Shown one piece after another: positions 24,907 through 34,033 of a stretch of 64,000 nucleotides of DNA. A program made the translations under genes and the position numbers. The stretch lies in NCBI RefSeq assembly GCF_000818195.1, contig NZ_JTHL01000001.1, positions 121,127 through 185,126 of the forward strand, read 5' to 3'. This stretch comes from Streptomyces sp. 150FB. Its GTDB lineage: Bacteria > Actinomycetota > Actinomycetes > Streptomycetales > Streptomycetaceae. How positions within the stretch are numbered: the stretch's first letter is position 1; every line of letters starts with the position of its first letter. Below the pieces are notes generated by a model. That model had not been told where the DNA came from and ran no database searches. It saw nothing but the letters and a program-made list of their open reading frames with translations.

Positions 24907-26670
24907 TCAGCGCCGCAGTACCGCCTTCAGCGCGCCCAGCAGTTCGTCGTGCGCCGCCGCGTCGGTGTCCGGCGCGGCGGGGGAACGCCAGGCTATGTGT
25001 CCGTCCGGCCTGACCAGCAGGCAGCCGTCCTCGGCCATCTCCGATGTCCTGCGCCACTCGCCATAGGCGTCCCTGGTGCCCTCCGCCCCAACGCGTACGC
25101 AGTTCAGCGGAATCCCCAGTGTGTCCCGGCAGGCCGCTGCGGCGCTCTCCCAGGTGCCTCCCGACATCCCGGTCAGGACGGTGAACTCCCCGCCGCCCAC
25201 GACATCCAGTGTGGACAGCCGGTGGCCTCCGGGTCCGACGAGCCAGGCGTGCGGCAGTTTGGCCCCCGGGCGGGTCGTGGGCCGCGCGAACAGTTCGGGG
25301 TCACGCGGCCACTCCTCGGCCGGGGCGGCGTCCTGGAGGACGGCGGAGGATACGTAGCGCTGGTTCATCTCGATGCCGTGGGCGTTGAACTCGTAGTTCT
25401 TCAACTGGATGGCGTCCTCCAGCGCCTGTCGCCGCTTGCTGCCCTCGGCGCTCTCGCTGCGGCAGGCGGCGAGGCCCTCGACGATGCTGTCCTCGTCGCT
25501 GTCCTCGTCGAGGCCGAGCACCTGGAAGATCGGGGCGAACTGGTCGCGGCTGAGATTGGCCCGGTCCACGATCTGCCTGCCGATCGGCGCCCGCTCGGCG
25601 GTGTACGTGTCGAGGAGCGCCGGCCCCGCCTCGCCGCGTATCACCATGGCCAGCTTCCAGGCGAGGTTGTAGGAGTCCTGGATCGAGGTGTTGGACCCGA
25701 GACCGTTCGACGGCGGATGACGGTGCACCGCGTCTCCGGCGCAGAAGACGCGCCCGGCCGAATACGTCGTGGCATAGCTGTGGTTGACGGTCCACAGGGA
25801 GCTCGACGTGATCTCTACGGGGACGTCGAGGTCGCCGATGAGGTCGCGGACGATGTCCTCGGCGGCCGCGTCGTCCAGCTCGGGCGGGGGCTGGTTGATG
25901 TCGTACCCCCAGACCAGCATCCACTCCTTCCAGGGGCGCACCATGCGCACCAGGCCCATGCCGATGCCTCCCAGGTGCGCTCCGGGCCTCATCACCCAGT
26001 AGAGGACACTCGGGCGGTGGGCGACGAGCGGGGAGAGGTCCGCCGTGAAGGTGATGTTCATGCTGCCGGCTTTGCCGGAGGCCCCCGCGATGGGGAGTCC
26101 GATCTGCTCGGCCACACTGCTTCTGCCACCGTCCGCCCCGATGAGATAGCGGGCCCGTACGGTGAACTCGTCGCCGCGCAGCCGGTCCCTGAGGCGGGCG
26201 GTGACTCCGTCCTCGTCCTGTTCCAGGCTGAGGAACTCGGTGTCGAAGCGGATCTTGGCCCCGCGCGCCGCGGCGTTCTTCACCAGGATCGGTTCGAGGT
26301 AGGTCTGCGGCAGATCGATCATCCCGCAGGGGCTGTGGGCCCCGTACTCCGTGGCCGCGTGCGGCCCGGTCCCCCAACTGCGTATCCGGCCGATCTCCTC
26401 GCCTGCCAGCGCGGTGCACAGGACCGTGTCGCCCATGACGTCGGCGGGGCTGCCGGCAGCGGCGGCCTCGGCCTCCACGCCGAGGTCGCGAAGCACTTCC
26501 ATGGTGCGCTGGTTGGTGATGTGCGCGCGCGGAGTGTTGGCGAGCCAGCCGTACTTGGTCACCAGCAGAGTCCGGATGCCGTAACTGGCGAGGAGAAGAG
26601 CCGCGGATCCGCCTGCGGGACCGCTGCCGATCACCAGGACATCGGTGTCGTAGGCGTCGGTGGGTGTCAA
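24907..26670 (-). CDS. FAD-dependent aromatic hydroxylase (phenol/TfdB-type)
   Basis: The start is TTG at 26670 with AGGAG eight bases upstream. The 587-residue enzyme has the flavin monooxygenase motifs: dinucleotide fold VLVIGSGPAGGSAALLLASYG near the start, ARYLIGADGGRSSV (DG motif), and FCAGDAVHRHPPSNGLGSNTS, where the GD motif contacts the flavin ribityl. The thioredoxin-like C-domain is present. Such enzymes hydroxylate phenols at the ortho position using NAD(P)H and oxygen. Next to the hydroxyquinol dioxygenase fusion, it most plausibly makes a hydroxyquinol-type triol from a resorcinol or hydroxybenzoate derivative, but the substrate is inferred. Confidence 0.87.
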   Translation of the reverse strand: MTPTDAYDTDVLVIGSGPAGGSAALLLASYGIRTLLVTKYGWLANTPRAHITNQRTMEVLRDLGVEAEAAAAGSPADVMGDTVLCTALAGEEIGRIRSWGTGPHAATEYGAHSPCGMIDLPQTYLEPILVKNAAARGAKIRFDTEFLSLEQDEDGVTARLRDRLRGDEFTVRARYLIGADGGRSSVAEQIGLPIAGASGKAGSMNITFTADLSPLVAHRPSVLYWVMRPGAHLGGIGMGLVRMVRPWKEWMLVWGYDINQPPPELDDAAAEDIVRDLIGDLDVPVEITSSSLWTVNHSYATTYSAGRVFCAGDAVHRHPPSNGLGSNTSIQDSYNLAWKLAMVIRGEAGPALLDTYTAERAPIGRQIVDRANLSRDQFAPIFQVLGLDEDSDEDSIVEGLAACRSESAEGSKRRQALEDAIQLKNYEFNAHGIEMNQRYVSSAVLQDAAPAEEWPRDPELFARPTTRPGAKLPHAWLVGPGGHRLSTLDVVGGGEFTVLTGMSGGTWESAAAACRDTLGIPLNCVRVGAEGTRDAYGEWRRTSEMAEDGCLLVRPDGHIAWRSPAAPDTDAAAHDELLGALKAVLRR

Positions 26671-26725
26671 GAAAATACTCCTGCTGAAGAGAGGAAGGCC
26701 GGTTCACCGTACGGACGGGGCCGGT

Positions 26726-28672
26726 TCACCGTGCCCCGGCGGCGATACGGAAGGTGTACGTCAGGATGTGCCACGGTCCTTCGACACTCCGGCCGTCCGG
26801 AGTGGGACCCGACATCGGTGTGAAGTCGACGATCAGGGCGTCCTTGACACCGAACACACTGTCCGAGTCCAGATAGGACCCGCCCTTCACGAACAACTGG
26901 GTGGTGAGGCGCCGGTAGCCGTCGCCGGAGATCATGAAATGTACGTGGGGTGCCCGGTAGGGATGACGGCCGACCGCGTCGAGCATGTGACCCACGGGGC
27001 CGTCCGCCGGGATCGGGTACTCCGAGGGGACGATGGTCCAGAAGGTGAGCCGTCCCTGCTCGTCGGTGCGCAGCCGTCCGCGGAGCACCGGCCCTTCCTG
27101 CTCGGGCAGTTGGACGTCGTAGAACCCGTCCTTGTTGGCCTGCCACACGTCCACGACCGCGCCGGGTACGGGCCGGTCCGCCGTATCGGTGATCGTGATG
27201 TCGGCCCACAGTGGTGTGCCGGGCAGGCCTCGGGAGATGTCACCGCCGTGTTCGGTCTCCGGCGGGCCCGGAGTGTAGAACGGGCCGAGCACGGCGGAGG
27301 GAGTCGTGTCGGGCGTACGGGAGTTGGTGAGCAGGTCGACCACGCTGGAGATGCCCAGGGTGTCGGACAGCAGGATGAACTCCTGGCGCGTGGGGGTGCA
27401 GATCTGTCCGGTGCGGGTCAGGAAGTCGATCGCGTACTGCCATTCGGATTCGCGCACGTCGTTGCTCGTCACGAAGTGGTGCAGGTGCCGCACGAGATCC
27501 CCGAGCAGGTCCTTGAGCCGCGGATCGGGGGCGGCGGCGAAGCTGGCGACGACCTGCTCGGTCAGCCGGTCCAGCTCCGAGCCGGGACCCTGGGTCGGCG
27601 CGGCGGATCGGGGCGACGCGGGCCTGCGTCCGTGCCAGGCGTCGCGCAGCAGGTCCTCGATCCCTTCGGCGGTCAGCTCGCGGGGGTTGGGGTACGGGGT
27701 GGAAGCGGCGAGCCGCGCCGCCCGGGGCAGGTCCGCCTCCGCCATGCCAAGCGATTCGAGCGAGGTGGGGCCGTCCAGGGAGGCGATGAGGTCGAAGACC
27801 CCGCTCGGGGCGTCGGGCACCCCCAGCGCCTCCGCGATGCGGTCCATGACCTCGCTCGCGGCCGGTGCGTTGTACGCCATGGCGTGCGGCAGGATCACCG
27901 TGTGCGTCCGGGCGTGCGGCAGGTCGAACGTGCCGCCCAGGGTGTGGCACAGCTTGTGGTGCAGCCCCATGCCGACGGAGGCCAGGCACATCCCCGCCAG
28001 CCACGCGGCCTGCGACAGGTCACCGCGCGCTTCGGTGTCGTGCGGGTCCGCCGCGAGGTCCGGCAGCGCGCGGGCGATCCGGGAGATGGCGTCGAGGGCC
28101 ATGGCGTCGACGACCGGGTTCGCCCCTGGCGAGTACAGGGCCTCCACGGCGTGGGCGAGTGCGTTGATCCCGCTGGTGACCGAGATCCCCGGCGGCAGGT
28201 CGAGGGTGAGGTCGACGTCGTAGATCACCGTCTCGGGGAGGATCGCGGGCGAGGACTGCGTGGTCTTCCGCCCGTCCCTGGTCTCTCCCAGCACCGGTGT
28301 GACCTCGGAGCCCGCGTAGGTCGTGGGCAGGATCACCTGCGGCAGGTCGGTGCGCAGGGCCAGCGCCTTGGCGAGTCCGGTGGTCGAGCCGCCGCCGATG
28401 GCCACCAGAGCGTCGGCGGACGCGCTCCGGAGCACGGCGAGAGCCCGCTCCGTCACCTCGACCGGTGTGTGCATCGCGGCGCCGTCGAACACCTCCACCA
28501 GGAGGTCCCCCAGTACGGCGGCCACCCGCTCGGCGGCCTCGGCGACCGACGGGCTCGACAGGAGGAGGACCCGTGAGCAGCCGAGCCGCTCCACCTCAGC
28601 CCGTACCTGGTCGGCTGTTCCGGCACCGAAGATGACCCGCGAGGAGCTGGAGGAGTAGACGAAATTCCGCAT
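26726..28672 (-). CDS. maleylacetate reductase / hydroxyquinol 1,2-dioxygenase fusion
   Basis: The 648-residue polypeptide is a two-enzyme fusion. Residues 1-350 form an iron-type alcohol dehydrogenase of the maleylacetate reductase class: SSRVIFGAGTADQVRAEVER, ALVAIGGGSTTGLAKALA and HHKLCHTLGGTFDLPHAR. Residues 360-648 are an intradiol dioxygenase with the catechol dioxygenase N-domain (EWQYAIDFLTRTGQ), the Tyr-containing LGPFYTPG, GAVVDVWQAN and the His-ligand region HPYRAPHVHFM. The order is unusual because the dioxygenase acts first (hydroxyquinol to maleylacetate) and the reductase second (to 3-oxoadipate). There is no stop between them. The ribosome site is weak (CGGA). The next gene, the hydroxylase, begins 55 bases later. 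Confidence 0.88.
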   Translation of the reverse strand: MRNFVYSSSSSRVIFGAGTADQVRAEVERLGCSRVLLLSSPSVAEAAERVAAVLGDLLVEVFDGAAMHTPVEVTERALAVLRSASADALVAIGGGSTTGLAKALALRTDLPQVILPTTYAGSEVTPVLGETRDGRKTTQSSPAILPETVIYDVDLTLDLPPGISVTSGINALAHAVEALYSPGANPVVDAMALDAISRIARALPDLAADPHDTEARGDLSQAAWLAGMCLASVGMGLHHKLCHTLGGTFDLPHARTHTVILPHAMAYNAPAASEVMDRIAEALGVPDAPSGVFDLIASLDGPTSLESLGMAEADLPRAARLAASTPYPNPRELTAEGIEDLLRDAWHGRRPASPRSAAPTQGPGSELDRLTEQVVASFAAAPDPRLKDLLGDLVRHLHHFVTSNDVRESEWQYAIDFLTRTGQICTPTRQEFILLSDTLGISSVVDLLTNSRTPDTTPSAVLGPFYTPGPPETEHGGDISRGLPGTPLWADITITDTADRPVPGAVVDVWQANKDGFYDVQLPEQEGPVLRGRLRTDEQGRLTFWTIVPSEYPIPADGPVGHMLDAVGRHPYRAPHVHFMISGDGYRRLTTQLFVKGGSYLDSDSVFGVKDALIVDFTPMSGPTPDGRSVEGPWHILTYTFRIAAGAR

Positions 28673-28717
28673 CGCGTCCGACTTTCATATCGCGTTTTTC
28701 GCATCGCTTGGGATCTT

Positions 28718-28765
28718 TGGAGCCTGGGACCTGTGGAGCCCGGGATCTCTGGAGCCCGGCCCCGG
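28718..28765. repeat. 16-bp direct repeats in the fusion-gene promoter
   Basis: Three head-to-tail units begin TGGAGCC, at 28718, 28734 and 28750. The first two differ at three positions; the third diverges at its end. They lie 46-93 bases upstream of the fusion gene and downstream of the AraC gene, a position suited to binding of an activator such as the adjacent AraC protein. Confidence 0.6.
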
Positions 28766-28907
28766 AACTCCGCCCCAGTGTCGCGGGTGGAGGCACACCG
28801 GTTCCTGCACGTTCGACGCGGGTTTCTGCACGATCGGTGCGTGGCCGGGCAGGCCGGTACGGCAAGGCGACGGCTCGGGTAGGTCCCGGGTACGGCCCGT
28901 ACGGGTG

Positions 28908-29783
28908 TCAGCTCGACCGGCGCACGGCTGCCGGGGTCGTCCCCAGCTTGGCGCGCATCACCCGTGTCAGATGTTCCTGGTGGGAGAAGCCGCACAGCAC
29001 AGCCACCTCGGCGATGGGCTGCGCCCCGGTGCGCAGCAGTCGGCGCGCGCGGTCCAGTCGCAGCCGCAGGAGGAACTGGTGGGGCGACTCCCCCGTGCTC
29101 GCTCTGAACCGTCTGCTGAACTGACTGGGACTCAGGCCCGTCACCGCCGCCAGGTCTCCGACGGGCAGCGGTTCGGCGATCCTTAGCTCCATCAGCCCTC
29201 GTACGGAGTCCATTTGACGTCGAGTCAGGCCGCCGGTCGACCGCTCGCCGTCGTTGTTCCCGCCGCCGCTGTGCGCCCGGGCGAGCTGAGCGGCCAGCAT
29301 GCCGACCAGGTGGTCGACGTACGTACGCGAGGAGAACTCACCGCGCCGTACGACACCGTCGAGAGCCAGCACGAGCTGTTCGATCAGCGGGTCCGAGCTG
29401 CCGAGCTCCTCGGCGAGCCGCACCGGGCGGGGCTCGTCGTGCGCCCCCTGCAACGCATCGTCGGTGAGGTAGAGATGGACGGTCCCGAGCCCGCCGAGCA
29501 GTTCGACGTCCAGCTCCCGGTCAGCGGGGTGGAGGAAGAGGCCCCCGGCCGGGATCCGCCGGGTCGCGGCCGAGCGGCCCGACCTGCGGCGGACCGCGAC
29601 CGGCCCGTCCAGGTGGAGGATCAGCAGATGAGTGGGGGCGGGGTCGAACGCCGCGCGGTACGGCTTCTCCCGCTGGGTGGAGACATAGAGCTGGTCCCAG
29701 CCGAATCCTGAGCTCGTCCGCTCAGGACTCACCCACGGCTGTCGCAGGATTCCTGCCGTGTCATGGATGCCCAGCTCCTGCAT
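28908..29783 (-). CDS. AraC-family activator
   Basis: The ATG at 29783 is preceded by AAGGAGG. The 291-residue protein has an N-terminal cupin-like sensing domain (HLLILHLDGPVAVRR) and a C-terminal pair of helix-turn-helix motifs (PLPVGDLAAVTGLSPSQFSRRF and RLLRTGAQPIAEVAVLCGFSH). It is transcribed in the same direction as the fusion gene 236 bases downstream, so it most likely activates the aromatic pathway in response to its substrate. The repeats at 28718-28765 are candidate sites. Confidence 0.87.
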   Translation of the reverse strand: MQELGIHDTAGILRQPWVSPERTSSGFGWDQLYVSTQREKPYRAAFDPAPTHLLILHLDGPVAVRRRSGRSAATRRIPAGGLFLHPADRELDVELLGGLGTVHLYLTDDALQGAHDEPRPVRLAEELGSSDPLIEQLVLALDGVVRRGEFSSRTYVDHLVGMLAAQLARAHSGGGNNDGERSTGGLTRRQMDSVRGLMELRIAEPLPVGDLAAVTGLSPSQFSRRFRASTGESPHQFLLRLRLDRARRLLRTGAQPIAEVAVLCGFSHQEHLTRVMRAKLGTTPAAVRRSS

Positions 29784-29907
29784 GCCCTGTGCCTCCTTGC
29801 CCAGTGTGCCCACCCTTCCTACCTGCCCTGTTCGACAAAGGCCACCTCACGCGCCATGTTCCTGAACCGGCGACCGCCGTCCTGGGTGACGGCGCGACCC
29901 GTCAGCG

Positions 29908-31071
29908 TCACCGTCGGGCGTCGAGGTCGGCGTTGAGGCGGGCGGCCTGGCGCGTCAGATGGTCGCGTTCGGCGAGGTTGGCGGCCTTCGCTGCCGCCTC
30001 GGCGTACAAGCGTGCCGCCGCGGCCAGGTCGCCGTCGCGCTCGTGGAGGTACGCCGCCACCGCGGTGTGGCGGGGCAGTGAACCGTCCAGTACCGCGAGG
30101 GCCGCCAGACCGGCGCGCGGCCCGTCGGCCTCGCCGACGGCCACCGCGCGGTTGAGCCGGACGACCGGGCTGTCGGTCAGCCGCGCGAGCTCGTCGTACC
30201 ACTCGACGATCTGCACCCAGTCCGTCTCCGCGGCGGCGGGCGCGTCGGCGTGGAGTGCCGCGATGGCGGCCTGCGCCTGGAACTCGCCCAACCGGTCGCG
30301 GGCGAGGGCCGCTTGCAGGATCTCGACGCCCTCGGCGATCGCCCCGGTGTCCCACCGGCCGCGGTCCTGTTCGGCGAGCGGCACCAGGCTCCCGTCGGGC
30401 GCGGTCCGGGCGGCGCGCCGGGCATGGTGGAGCAGCATCAGGGCGAGCAGCCCCGCCACCTCGGGGTGGTCGATCGCGGCCGCGAGCTGCCGGGTGAGCC
30501 GGATCGCCTCGGCGGCGAGGTCGACATCGCCGGAGTAGCCCTCGTTGAAGACCAGGTAGAGGACGCGCAGCACGGTGGCGACGTCGCCGGGCTGGTCGAA
30601 CCGCACGCCGGAGACGGTGCGCTTGGCACGGCTGATGCGCTGCGCCATGGTCGCCTCAGGCACCAGGTAGGCCTGGGCGATCTGGCGGGTGGTCAGCCCG
30701 CCGACGGCGCGCAGCGTCAGCGCGACCGCGGACGACGGCGTCAGCGACGGATGCGCGCACAAGAAGTAGAGCTGGAGCGTGTCGTCCAGCGCGGGCGGCG
30801 TGCCGGGCGCCGGCTCCTCCTCGACGAGATCCTCACGCCGGCGGCGGGCGGTGTCCGCCCGAGTCGCGTCGAGGAACTTGCGCCAGGCCACGGTCACCAG
30901 CCAGCCCTTGGGGTCCCGCGGCGGGTCGGCAGGCCAGACGCGGACCGCCTCGACCAGCGCCTCTTGTACGGCGTCCTCGGCCGCCGTGAAGTCAGCTCCA
31001 CGGCGGACGAGGATCCCCAGCACTCCGGGCGTGAGACTCCTGAGCAGAACCTCGTTCACCTGAGAGCTCAC
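29908..31071 (-). CDS. ECF sigma factor of the ECF42 type, with C-terminal extension
   Basis: The start is GTG at 31071, which overlaps the upstream stop as GTGA, so translation is coupled. The 387-residue protein has sigma region 2 (AAEDAVQEALVEAVRVWP) and region 4 (LTTRQIAQAYLVPEATMAQRISRAK), then an additional 200-residue alpha-helical, TPR-like C-terminus rich in Ala and Leu (the DUF6596-type tail). Cotranscription with a DGPF-motif YCII protein is the hallmark of ECF42. The extension is thought to regulate activity in place of an anti-sigma factor, none of which is adjacent. Confidence 0.85.
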   Translation of the reverse strand: MSSQVNEVLLRSLTPGVLGILVRRGADFTAAEDAVQEALVEAVRVWPADPPRDPKGWLVTVAWRKFLDATRADTARRRREDLVEEEPAPGTPPALDDTLQLYFLCAHPSLTPSSAVALTLRAVGGLTTRQIAQAYLVPEATMAQRISRAKRTVSGVRFDQPGDVATVLRVLYLVFNEGYSGDVDLAAEAIRLTRQLAAAIDHPEVAGLLALMLLHHARRAARTAPDGSLVPLAEQDRGRWDTGAIAEGVEILQAALARDRLGEFQAQAAIAALHADAPAAAETDWVQIVEWYDELARLTDSPVVRLNRAVAVGEADGPRAGLAALAVLDGSLPRHTAVAAYLHERDGDLAAAARLYAEAAAKAANLAERDHLTRQAARLNADLDARR

Positions 31072-31475
31072 TCCGTGACGGTGGGCGGCGCTCCGAGGAA
31101 CGGGCGCAGTTCGAGCCATTCGTGGATCGGATTCCCGCCCGCCCCGGGGGCGGCCGACAGCTCCCCGGCCAGCTCGACGGCCCGCTCGTAGCTGTCGACG
31201 TCGATCACCATCCAGCCGGCGATGAGGTCCTTGGTCTCGGCGAACGGGCCGTCGGTGACCGGCGGGCGCCCCTCACCGTCGTACCGGACGAAGGTCCCCT
31301 CGGGGGCGAGCGCCTGGCCGTCGACGAACTCGCCGGTCCCCTCGAGCCGGGCCGCGAAGTCGTTCATGTACCGCATGTGCGCCGAGACCTCCTCCGGCGT
31401 CCACCGGTCCATGGGTACGTTGTTGACCGCGTCCGGAGCGCCTCGGTAGTGCTTGAGCAGCAGGTACTTGGCCAT
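31068..31475 (-). CDS. YCII-related (DGPF-motif) protein
   Basis: GAGGAG precedes the ATG at 31475. The 135-residue protein has the YCII/DGPF dimeric barrel: KYLLLKHYRGAP at the start, DGQALAPEGTFVRYDG, then VTDGPFAETKDLIAGWMVIDVDS, with the DGPF motif. These proteins are linked to ECF42 sigma factors in many genomes and are their usual target genes. The biochemical role is unproven. The gene is upstream of and overlaps the sigma factor gene by a GTGA junction. Confidence 0.9.
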   Translation of the reverse strand: MAKYLLLKHYRGAPDAVNNVPMDRWTPEEVSAHMRYMNDFAARLEGTGEFVDGQALAPEGTFVRYDGEGRPPVTDGPFAETKDLIAGWMVIDVDSYERAVELAGELSAAPGAGGNPIHEWLELRPFLGAPPTVTE

Positions 31476-31687
31476 CGTGTCTCTCCTCGATGCTGGTGCG
31501 ACCCATTGTGGCCGCCTTCGCCCCAGGGACGGAGCCGGCCACGGGTTCTCGACATCGCCGGCCCAATTCGGCAGATCTGATGCGCCGCGTGTCCCGCGAT
31601 CGCCCTGAGACCGGGCGAATGTGCGGCACACACCGCTGGTCTCGAACAGGACGCAAGGCGGAGGATCGCCGGCAGCGACGACGCGGC

Positions 31688-33829
31688 TCACCTGAACGCT
31701 CTCGGCCCTTCCGCCCATGCTCGGCCGGCTGCCCGGTTGTCTCCGGCGGCGTGCGTCCGGGCGACGAGGAGTGCCACGTCGTCCTCCGACGGGCTGTCTG
31801 CCGTCATTCGTGTGATGACGCGGGCGCACAGGCCGTCGAGGTCGGCCGTGGGGTTCCGGAGCGCGGCGATCAGCCGGTCGAGTCCGGCATCGATGTCGGC
31901 GACCCGGGTTTCGACCAGTCCGTCGGTGTACAGGGCGACCAGTGTGCCCTCGGGGAGTTCCAGGTCGATGGACTCGTACGGACTGGTGCCGGTCCCGATG
32001 AGCGGGCCCACCGGTGTGTCGGGGATCGTGGCGCGTCCTTCGGGCGTCACCAGGATCGGCGGCGGGTGACCGGCGCGTGCCAGAGTGCACACGCGGTTGG
32101 CCGGGTCGTAGACGGCGTACAGGCAGCTCGCCCCTGTGATCGAGGGATAGCCGGTGGTCGTCCGGTTGCTCGACTGCGCGAGCTGGGCGGTGACCTTGTT
32201 GAGGTTGTCGAGCAGTTCGGCCGGGTGCTGGTCCAGGACGGCGAGTGTGTGGACCGCCGTGCGGAGGCGCCCCATGGTGGCGGCGGCGTGGATGCCGTGT
32301 CCGACGACATCCCCGATGACCAGGGCGATCCGGCCCCCTGGCAGCTCAATGGCGTCCATCCAGTCGCCGCCGACCCCCTCGTGCCGGTCGGACGGCAGAT
32401 AGCGGGTGGCCAGGTCCACCGCGGCCCCGCCCGACAGCTTCTCCGGCAGGAGACTGCGCTGCAGGGTGAGGGCGGCAGTGCGCTCGCGCGTGTAACGGCG
32501 GGCGTTGTCCAGGCTCAGCGACGCCTGGACGGCGAGCTCCTCGGCCAGCAGCAGGTCGTCCTGGGAGAAGGGGACGACGTTCTCGTTCCTCGCGAACGTG
32601 ACGAGGCCGAGGACGGTGCCGCGCGCCCTGAGCGGGATCATCATCAGCGAGTGCAGGCCCGTCTCCTGGACGCGCTGCTTACGGATGACGTCGCGGTCCA
32701 GCCATGTTCCCGGGCCGGATTCCAGGACCGGGCTGAGATGGGACCGGCCCTCGCGCAGCACGGCGAGGTACGGCGAATCGGGGGGTACGTACACCACCCC
32801 GCCCACCGGGAAGGGGGCCTCGGGCACTCCTTCGTGGATGGAGGCCATGCCCGCGCGGCGGAAGACCGGAATACCGAATTCGCCCTCGGGCATGCGTTCA
32901 AGCGGCTCCTGGCCCAGAGGCACCGCCTCGGCCAGATCCACCGCGACGTAGTCCGCGAGGGCGGGGACGGCCATGTCGGCGAGCTCCTGCGCGGTGGTCA
33001 TCACGTCGAGAGTGGTGCCGATGCGCTGGGCCGCCCTGCTGAGCAGGGCCAGTCGCTCACGCTCCCAGCTATGGGTGATGTCCAGGGAGATGGAACAGAC
33101 ACCCAGTGTGACGCCGTTCCGCGCCGCGAGCGGGAACAGGGAGGAGGAGAAGACGACCTCCCGGCCCTCCTCCGGCGACACCCACCGCACGACGTGGTCG
33201 CCGACCGGCTCCCCCGATGCCAGCACCCGCCGCATCACCGGCTCGGTGGTGGTCCTGTCGAAGCCGCGCAGGACCCGGAGCACCGACGCTCCGGGGTTCT
33301 CCACGGCGGAGAGCCCCACCACCTCCCCGGAGGCCCTGTTCAGCCACAGCAGTCGCATGTCGGAGTCCCACACCGCCACCGCCAGCGGCGACCGGTCGAG
33401 GAGCCCCGCCTGCTCCTCCCCTGCTCCCTCACCGTCCGGCGTTCCGGTGGCGGCGACGAACCAGCAGCGCTCACCGTCCGCTCCGCTCACGGCGACGATC
33501 TCCACGGTCAGCCGGAGGGTCCCGCCGTCACGGTGCTTGGCCTCGACCACCGCGCCGGCGGCCTGTCGGCTTCCCCGCTTCCCGATGGCGCCCGGAGCCG
33601 GGGACCACGGCACCCCCTCGACCGCCCCCTCCATGAGCCGTTCCACTGATCGCCCGACGACGTCCTCCGCGCGGTGGCCGAGCAGGCGCCGGCAGCCTTC
33701 GCCCCATGCGAGGACGGTCCGGTCCGAGCCGACCAGGGCGAGGGCGGGAGCGGGGACGTCGAAGGCGCTCTGCGCGAAGTCGACGGGCGCCTGCCCCGTA
33801 CCGGTACCGGCCCCAAGCCTGCGCGCCAT
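31688..33829 (-). CDS. PAS-PAS-GAF-SpoIIE phosphatase (PP2C type)
   Basis: The ATG at 33829 is preceded by GGAGGG. The 713-residue protein has two PAS domains (residues about 20-130 and 145-255), a GAF domain (about 265-455, including SLMMIPLRARGTVLGLV) and a C-terminal SpoIIE/PP2C phosphatase domain from about residue 475. The metal-binding pattern GGDWMD and VIGDVVGHG and the closing EDDVALLVAR are intact. It probably dephosphorylates an anti-sigma antagonist in response to a ligand or redox signal, although no such partner is adjacent. There is no membrane segment, so it is cytosolic. Confidence 0.88.
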   Translation of the reverse strand: MARRLGAGTGTGQAPVDFAQSAFDVPAPALALVGSDRTVLAWGEGCRRLLGHRAEDVVGRSVERLMEGAVEGVPWSPAPGAIGKRGSRQAAGAVVEAKHRDGGTLRLTVEIVAVSGADGERCWFVAATGTPDGEGAGEEQAGLLDRSPLAVAVWDSDMRLLWLNRASGEVVGLSAVENPGASVLRVLRGFDRTTTEPVMRRVLASGEPVGDHVVRWVSPEEGREVVFSSSLFPLAARNGVTLGVCSISLDITHSWERERLALLSRAAQRIGTTLDVMTTAQELADMAVPALADYVAVDLAEAVPLGQEPLERMPEGEFGIPVFRRAGMASIHEGVPEAPFPVGGVVYVPPDSPYLAVLREGRSHLSPVLESGPGTWLDRDVIRKQRVQETGLHSLMMIPLRARGTVLGLVTFARNENVVPFSQDDLLLAEELAVQASLSLDNARRYTRERTAALTLQRSLLPEKLSGGAAVDLATRYLPSDRHEGVGGDWMDAIELPGGRIALVIGDVVGHGIHAAATMGRLRTAVHTLAVLDQHPAELLDNLNKVTAQLAQSSNRTTTGYPSITGASCLYAVYDPANRVCTLARAGHPPPILVTPEGRATIPDTPVGPLIGTGTSPYESIDLELPEGTLVALYTDGLVETRVADIDAGLDRLIAALRNPTADLDGLCARVITRMTADSPSEDDVALLVARTHAAGDNRAAGRAWAEGPRAFR

Positions 33830-34033
33830 CCCATACCCTCCGTGGCCGCCTCTCGCCAGTGGCCGGCCTCTTCGGGGCCGGACACCCGATGCCCTTCCAG
33901 CTTACGAGAGCAGTGCGCTCACCGGACGCCCGGCGACTGTCCGACCAGCCACCCCTGGTGCTCCTTGAATTCCATGGTCGGACTTACACCGTTGCATATA
34001 CCATGCGCAATGCAATCCTTCAGGAGGAAAACC

